From positions 1 through 8,933 of the forward strand of contig DASQNF010000098.1 of assembly GCA_035645115.1 (NCBI GenBank): 8,933 nucleotides of DNA. The letters run 5' to 3'. This DNA is from JACVRW01 sp035645115 (GTDB lineage Bacteria; Actinomycetota; Thermoleophilia; Solirubrobacterales; Thermoleophilaceae). The translations under genes were made by a program, and so were the position numbers. Position 1 is the stretch's first letter, and each line of letters opens with the position of its first letter. A model generated the notes under the pieces. The model ran no database searches, was not told where the DNA came from, and saw nothing but the letters and a program-made list of their open reading frames with translations. Shown here piece after piece: positions 6,368 to 8,933 of the stretch.

Positions 6368-8047
6368 ATGAAGAGCAGCCTTGAGATCGCGCAGGAGGCG
6401 GAGCTCCTGCCGATAGAGACGATCGCCGAGCGTACCGGCCTGACGCCCGACGAGTTCGAGCCCTACGGCCGCTACAAGGCCAAGGTCTCGCTCGAGGTGC
6501 TCGACCGGATGCACGACGTGCCGGACGGCAAGATCGTCTGCGTGGCGGGCGTGACCCCGACCAAGGCCGGCGAGGGCAAGACCACCACGGCCGTCGGGCT
6601 CACCCAGGGCCTTGGCCACATCGGCAAGGAGCCGCTCCTGTGCCTGCGCGAGCCGTCGCTCGGCCCGGTGTTCGGGATCAAGGGCGGCGCGGCCGGCGGC
6701 GGCATGACCCAGGTGGTGCCGATGGAGGACCTGAACCTCCACTTCACCGGGGACATCCACGCGATCGGGGCCGCCAACAACCTGCTCGCCGCCATGCTCG
6801 ACGCCTCGATCCTGCACGGCAACCCGCACAAGATCGACGCCCTGCGGGTGGGCTGGAAGCGCGCGCTCGACATGAACGACCGTGCCCTGCGCATGGTCAC
6901 GCTCGGCCAGGGCGGCCGCGCCAACGGCTATCCGCGCGAGTCGGGCTTCGACATCACTGCCGCCTCCGAGGTGATGGCGATCCTGGCGGTGGCGCGCGAC
7001 CTCCAGGACCTGCGCGCCCGGCTGGGCGCGATCACCGTGGCGCACTCCTTCGACGGCGGCAAGCCGGTGACGGCCGAGGACCTGCGCGCCGCCGGCGCGA
7101 TGGCGGTGCTGCTAAAGGACGCCTTGAAGCCGAACCTGATCCAGACGCTCGAGGGTCAGCCCTGCCTCATGCACGCGGGGCCGTTCGCGAACATCGCCCA
7201 CGGGAACTCGTCGCTCGTGGCGGATCTGATCGGCCAGAAGCTCGGCGACTACGTGATCACCGAGTCCGGCTTCGGCTCGGACATGGGGATGGAGAAGTTC
7301 TTCGACATCGTCTGCCGCAAGGGCGGGCTCACCCCGAGCGCGGTGGTGCTCGTTGCGACCGTGCGCGCGCTGAAGCACCACGGCGGGATCGAGGACGACC
7401 CGCGGGTCGATTCGACCAAGGCGATGCAGGCGATAGAGGACGGGTTCGCCAACCTGCGGCGTCACCTCGGCATCGTGAAGACCTTCGGCCTGCCCTGCGT
7501 GGTCGCGGTCAACCGCCGCCCGGGGGACACCGACGAGGAGGTCGAGCTGGTGCGCACGCTCGCGCTCGAGGCCGGCGCGGCCGGCGCCGAGGTCAACGAC
7601 GGCTTCGCCCGCGGCGGCGAGGGCGCGGCCGCGCTCGCCGAGGCGGTGGCCGACGCCTGCGAGCAGCCAAGCGAGTTCCGCTTCGTCTACGAGGACGACG
7701 ACTCGATCGAGGAGAAGATCTGCAAGGTCGCGCGCAGGGTCTACGGCGCGCAGGACGTGGTCTTCTACCTGGACGCACAGCGCAAGATGCGCCAGTACCA
7801 GGAGGACGGGCTCGACAAGCTGCCGATCTGCATGGCGAAGACCCACCTCTCGCTCTCCGCGGACCCCGCCCTGCTGAACGCTCCGGAGGGCTTCGACCTG
7901 CCCGTCCGCGACATCCGCGCCTACACGGGCGCGGGCTGGCTCGTGCCGCTTTGCGGGGACATCCAGCAGATGCCGGGGCTCGGCAAGACGCCCGCCGCGA
8001 TCAACGTGGACATCGACGCCGAAGGGCGCACCGTGGGGCTCTTCTGA
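6368..8047 (+). CDS. fhs: Formate-tetrahydrofolate ligase (formyl-THF synthetase)
   Basis: This 559-residue protein is full length for the family (about 555-560). It catalyses formate + ATP + THF to 10-formyl-THF + ADP + phosphate, reversibly, in the cytosol. The ATP site TPTKAGEGKTTT is at residues 63-74. The glycine-rich signature GIKGGAAGGGM is at 103-113, where the PROSITE pattern as I recall it ends in Y. The second signature VATVRALKHHGG (329-340) is intact, as are CLREPSLGP (92-100) and PMEDLNLHFTGDIHA (118-132). Two residues that stack on the pterin in the Moorella enzyme (F384 and W412, from memory) align with R384 (NRRPGDT) and F413 (NDGFARGGEG). In this operon it could turn the one-carbon unit released by the sox complex into formate plus ATP and recycle THF, or supply formyl groups. 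The intervening dehydrogenase/cyclohydrolase (FolD) is not in the window. Confidence 0.95.
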   Translation: MKSSLEIAQEAELLPIETIAERTGLTPDEFEPYGRYKAKVSLEVLDRMHDVPDGKIVCVAGVTPTKAGEGKTTTAVGLTQGLGHIGKEPLLCLREPSLGPVFGIKGGAAGGGMTQVVPMEDLNLHFTGDIHAIGAANNLLAAMLDASILHGNPHKIDALRVGWKRALDMNDRALRMVTLGQGGRANGYPRESGFDITAASEVMAILAVARDLQDLRARLGAITVAHSFDGGKPVTAEDLRAAGAMAVLLKDALKPNLIQTLEGQPCLMHAGPFANIAHGNSSLVADLIGQKLGDYVITESGFGSDMGMEKFFDIVCRKGGLTPSAVVLVATVRALKHHGGIEDDPRVDSTKAMQAIEDGFANLRRHLGIVKTFGLPCVVAVNRRPGDTDEEVELVRTLALEAGAAGAEVNDGFARGGEGAAALAEAVADACEQPSEFRFVYEDDDSIEEKICKVARRVYGAQDVVFYLDAQRKMRQYQEDGLDKLPICMAKTHLSLSADPALLNAPEGFDLPVRDIRAYTGAGWLVPLCGDIQQMPGLGKTPAAINVDIDAEGRTVGLF

Positions 8048-8048
8048 G

Positions 8049-8876
8049 ATGAGCGCCGGGGCCGAGCCCGCCGCCCTCGCCCGCCCGGGCAAGCCGTCCC
8101 TCGTGGACGTGGCGGAGGAGGCCCTGCGCTCCTGGCTCGGGGCCGGCCGCCACCGCCCGGGCGACAGGCTGCCGCCGGAGCAGGAGCTCTCCGCGCATCT
8201 CGGGATCTCGCGCGGCACGCTCAGGACGGCGTTGCGGCGGCTCGAGGAGAGCGGGGAGATCGTCCGCCGCCAGGGCAGCGGCACCTACGTGGGACGCGCG
8301 AGCGCCACCGCCCTCGACGAGGGCCTCGAGAAGCTCGTGTCGTACAGCGAGCTGGCGCGGCGGCGGGGAGTGGCGATCGAGCTCGGGGAGCTCCATATCG
8401 AGGAGCTGCCGCTCGGCAAGGAGCTGGCCGGTGTCTTCGCGGTCGACGTCGGGCTGCCGGCCACGACCTTCACGCGCGTGCTGCTGCTCGACGAGCGTCC
8501 CGGCGCCTGGATGCGCGACGTGGTGAACCCGCGCGTGAGGCTCCCCTCGCAGGCGCGCATGCGGGCCGCGCTCGAGCGCGGCGAGATGGTGCTCGACCTG
8601 CTCCTCGCGAGCGGTGTGCCGGTGGCCTACACGCGGGCGCACATCAAGGCCCGCGTAGTGACGCGACGCGACCGCGTCGGCCGCGCGCTCGCCGTGGACG
8701 AGACCACCGCCGCGCTCGAGATCGAGCACGTGACCTGCGACGCCGAGGGTGGGCCGCTCGAGCATTCCGTCGACGTCTTCCTGCCGCGCTCGCTCGACCT
8801 GCACGTGATGCGCTGGCTCGAGGACGCCCCGCCGGTGCCTGCGATCGGGCGGTCGTCGGCGGCGCGCGCGCGGTGA
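8049..8876 (+). CDS. GntR-family transcriptional regulator, HutC type with UTRA domain
   Basis: This is a 275-residue DNA-binding protein. Residues 18-83 form the GntR winged helix-turn-helix: PGDRLPPEQELSAHLGISRG, then TLRTALRRLEESGEIVRRQG and SGTYV, a near-textbook match. From about residue 95 to 250 the pattern fits a UTRA ligand-binding domain, including TFTRVLLLDERPGAWMRD, SGVPVAYTRAHIKARV and EIEHVTCDAEGGPLEHSVDV. HutC-type regulators usually repress a nearby catabolic operon and release DNA when they bind a pathway metabolite. Here the ligand would plausibly be an N-methyl amino acid or a product of its breakdown. This is inference. The ATG starts one base after the fhs stop (TGA-G-ATG), so the gene is coupled to the operon and probably autoregulated. 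The near-palindrome at 1284-1299 is the best local operator candidate. The UTRA boundary is approximate. Confidence 0.9.
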   Translation: MSAGAEPAALARPGKPSLVDVAEEALRSWLGAGRHRPGDRLPPEQELSAHLGISRGTLRTALRRLEESGEIVRRQGSGTYVGRASATALDEGLEKLVSYSELARRRGVAIELGELHIEELPLGKELAGVFAVDVGLPATTFTRVLLLDERPGAWMRDVVNPRVRLPSQARMRAALERGEMVLDLLLASGVPVAYTRAHIKARVVTRRDRVGRALAVDETTAALEIEHVTCDAEGGPLEHSVDVFLPRSLDLHVMRWLEDAPPVPAIGRSSAARAR

Positions 8877-8933
8877 CGTCCGAGCGGCTTACGGAGCGCT
8901 CTGCCGGAGCCCTCTGGCCCCTCTGTCATGCAA

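Noticed and set aside
6640..8052. A 470-codon + strand frame overlapping fhs
   Set aside because: It is an out-of-frame shadow with Arg/Gly/Ala-rich composition. The fhs frame holds all the family motifs.
8001..8804. A 267-codon minus-strand frame opposite the GntR gene
   Set aside because: There is no domain or ribosome binding site, and it spans the junction of two well-supported + strand genes.
8894..8901. GAGCGCTC palindrome after the GntR gene as a terminator
   Set aside because: It is only an 8-base self-complementary site with no loop and no T-run after it. Such sites are frequent in GC-rich DNA. No convincing terminator is visible before the window ends.
1..8933. CRISPR arrays, tRNA/rRNA genes, insertion sequences, attachment sites or long direct repeats
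   Set aside because: None was seen. Short recurring strings such as CTCGAG and GAGCTC reflect codon preference (Leu-Glu, Glu-Leu), not repeats.

Overview
The window is very GC-rich (about 70% by eye), has GTG starts, tightly packed genes and almost no intergenic DNA. This points to an actinobacterium. A Thermoleophilia-type lineage (Solirubrobacter/Conexibacter relatives) is a reasonable guess, but no taxonomic marker is present. All seven genes lie on the + strand. The first is cut by the left edge.

Layout: (1) 1-1286, the 3' part of an FMN-binding glutamate synthase-like gene (GlxD/MgsC type). (2) 1287-1318, a 32-base gap that is conspicuously AT-rich at its start, with a candidate promoter and a 16-base near-palindrome. 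(3) 1319-6354, four genes encoding a complete heterotetrameric sarcosine-oxidase-like complex in the order delta, alpha, gamma, beta. Two junctions overlap by 4 bases (GTGA) and one by 8. (4) 6368-8047, formate-tetrahydrofolate ligase (fhs) behind a strong ribosome binding site. (5) 8049-8876, a GntR regulator of the HutC/UTRA type, one base after fhs. (6) 8877-8933, 57 bases in which I see no gene and no convincing terminator.

Taken together this looks like an operon for oxidative demethylation of an N-methyl amino acid (sarcosine, N-methylglutamate or a relative), with the one-carbon unit passed to tetrahydrofolate. The alpha subunit has the folate-binding GcvT-like domain that captures formaldehyde as methylene-THF. 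Fhs interconverts formyl-THF with formate and ATP. The GntR protein is the likely local switch. The glutamate synthase-like gene suggests N-methylglutamate or glutamate-linked nitrogen handling. Its usual partner subunits would lie just left of the window.

The most notable observation is the alpha subunit. Characterised tetrameric sarcosine oxidases, as I recall them, lack iron-sulfur cysteines. This one has two complete four-cysteine sets that look like [2Fe-2S] sites, resembling those of HcnA and of HcnB/OoxA-type proteins. The complex may therefore be an electron-transferring dehydrogenase rather than, or as well as, an oxidase. Conversely, the glutamate synthase-like protein has lost all three cysteines of the [3Fe-4S] site usual in its superfamily, and Fhs has changed both aromatic residues that sandwich the pterin in the Moorella enzyme.
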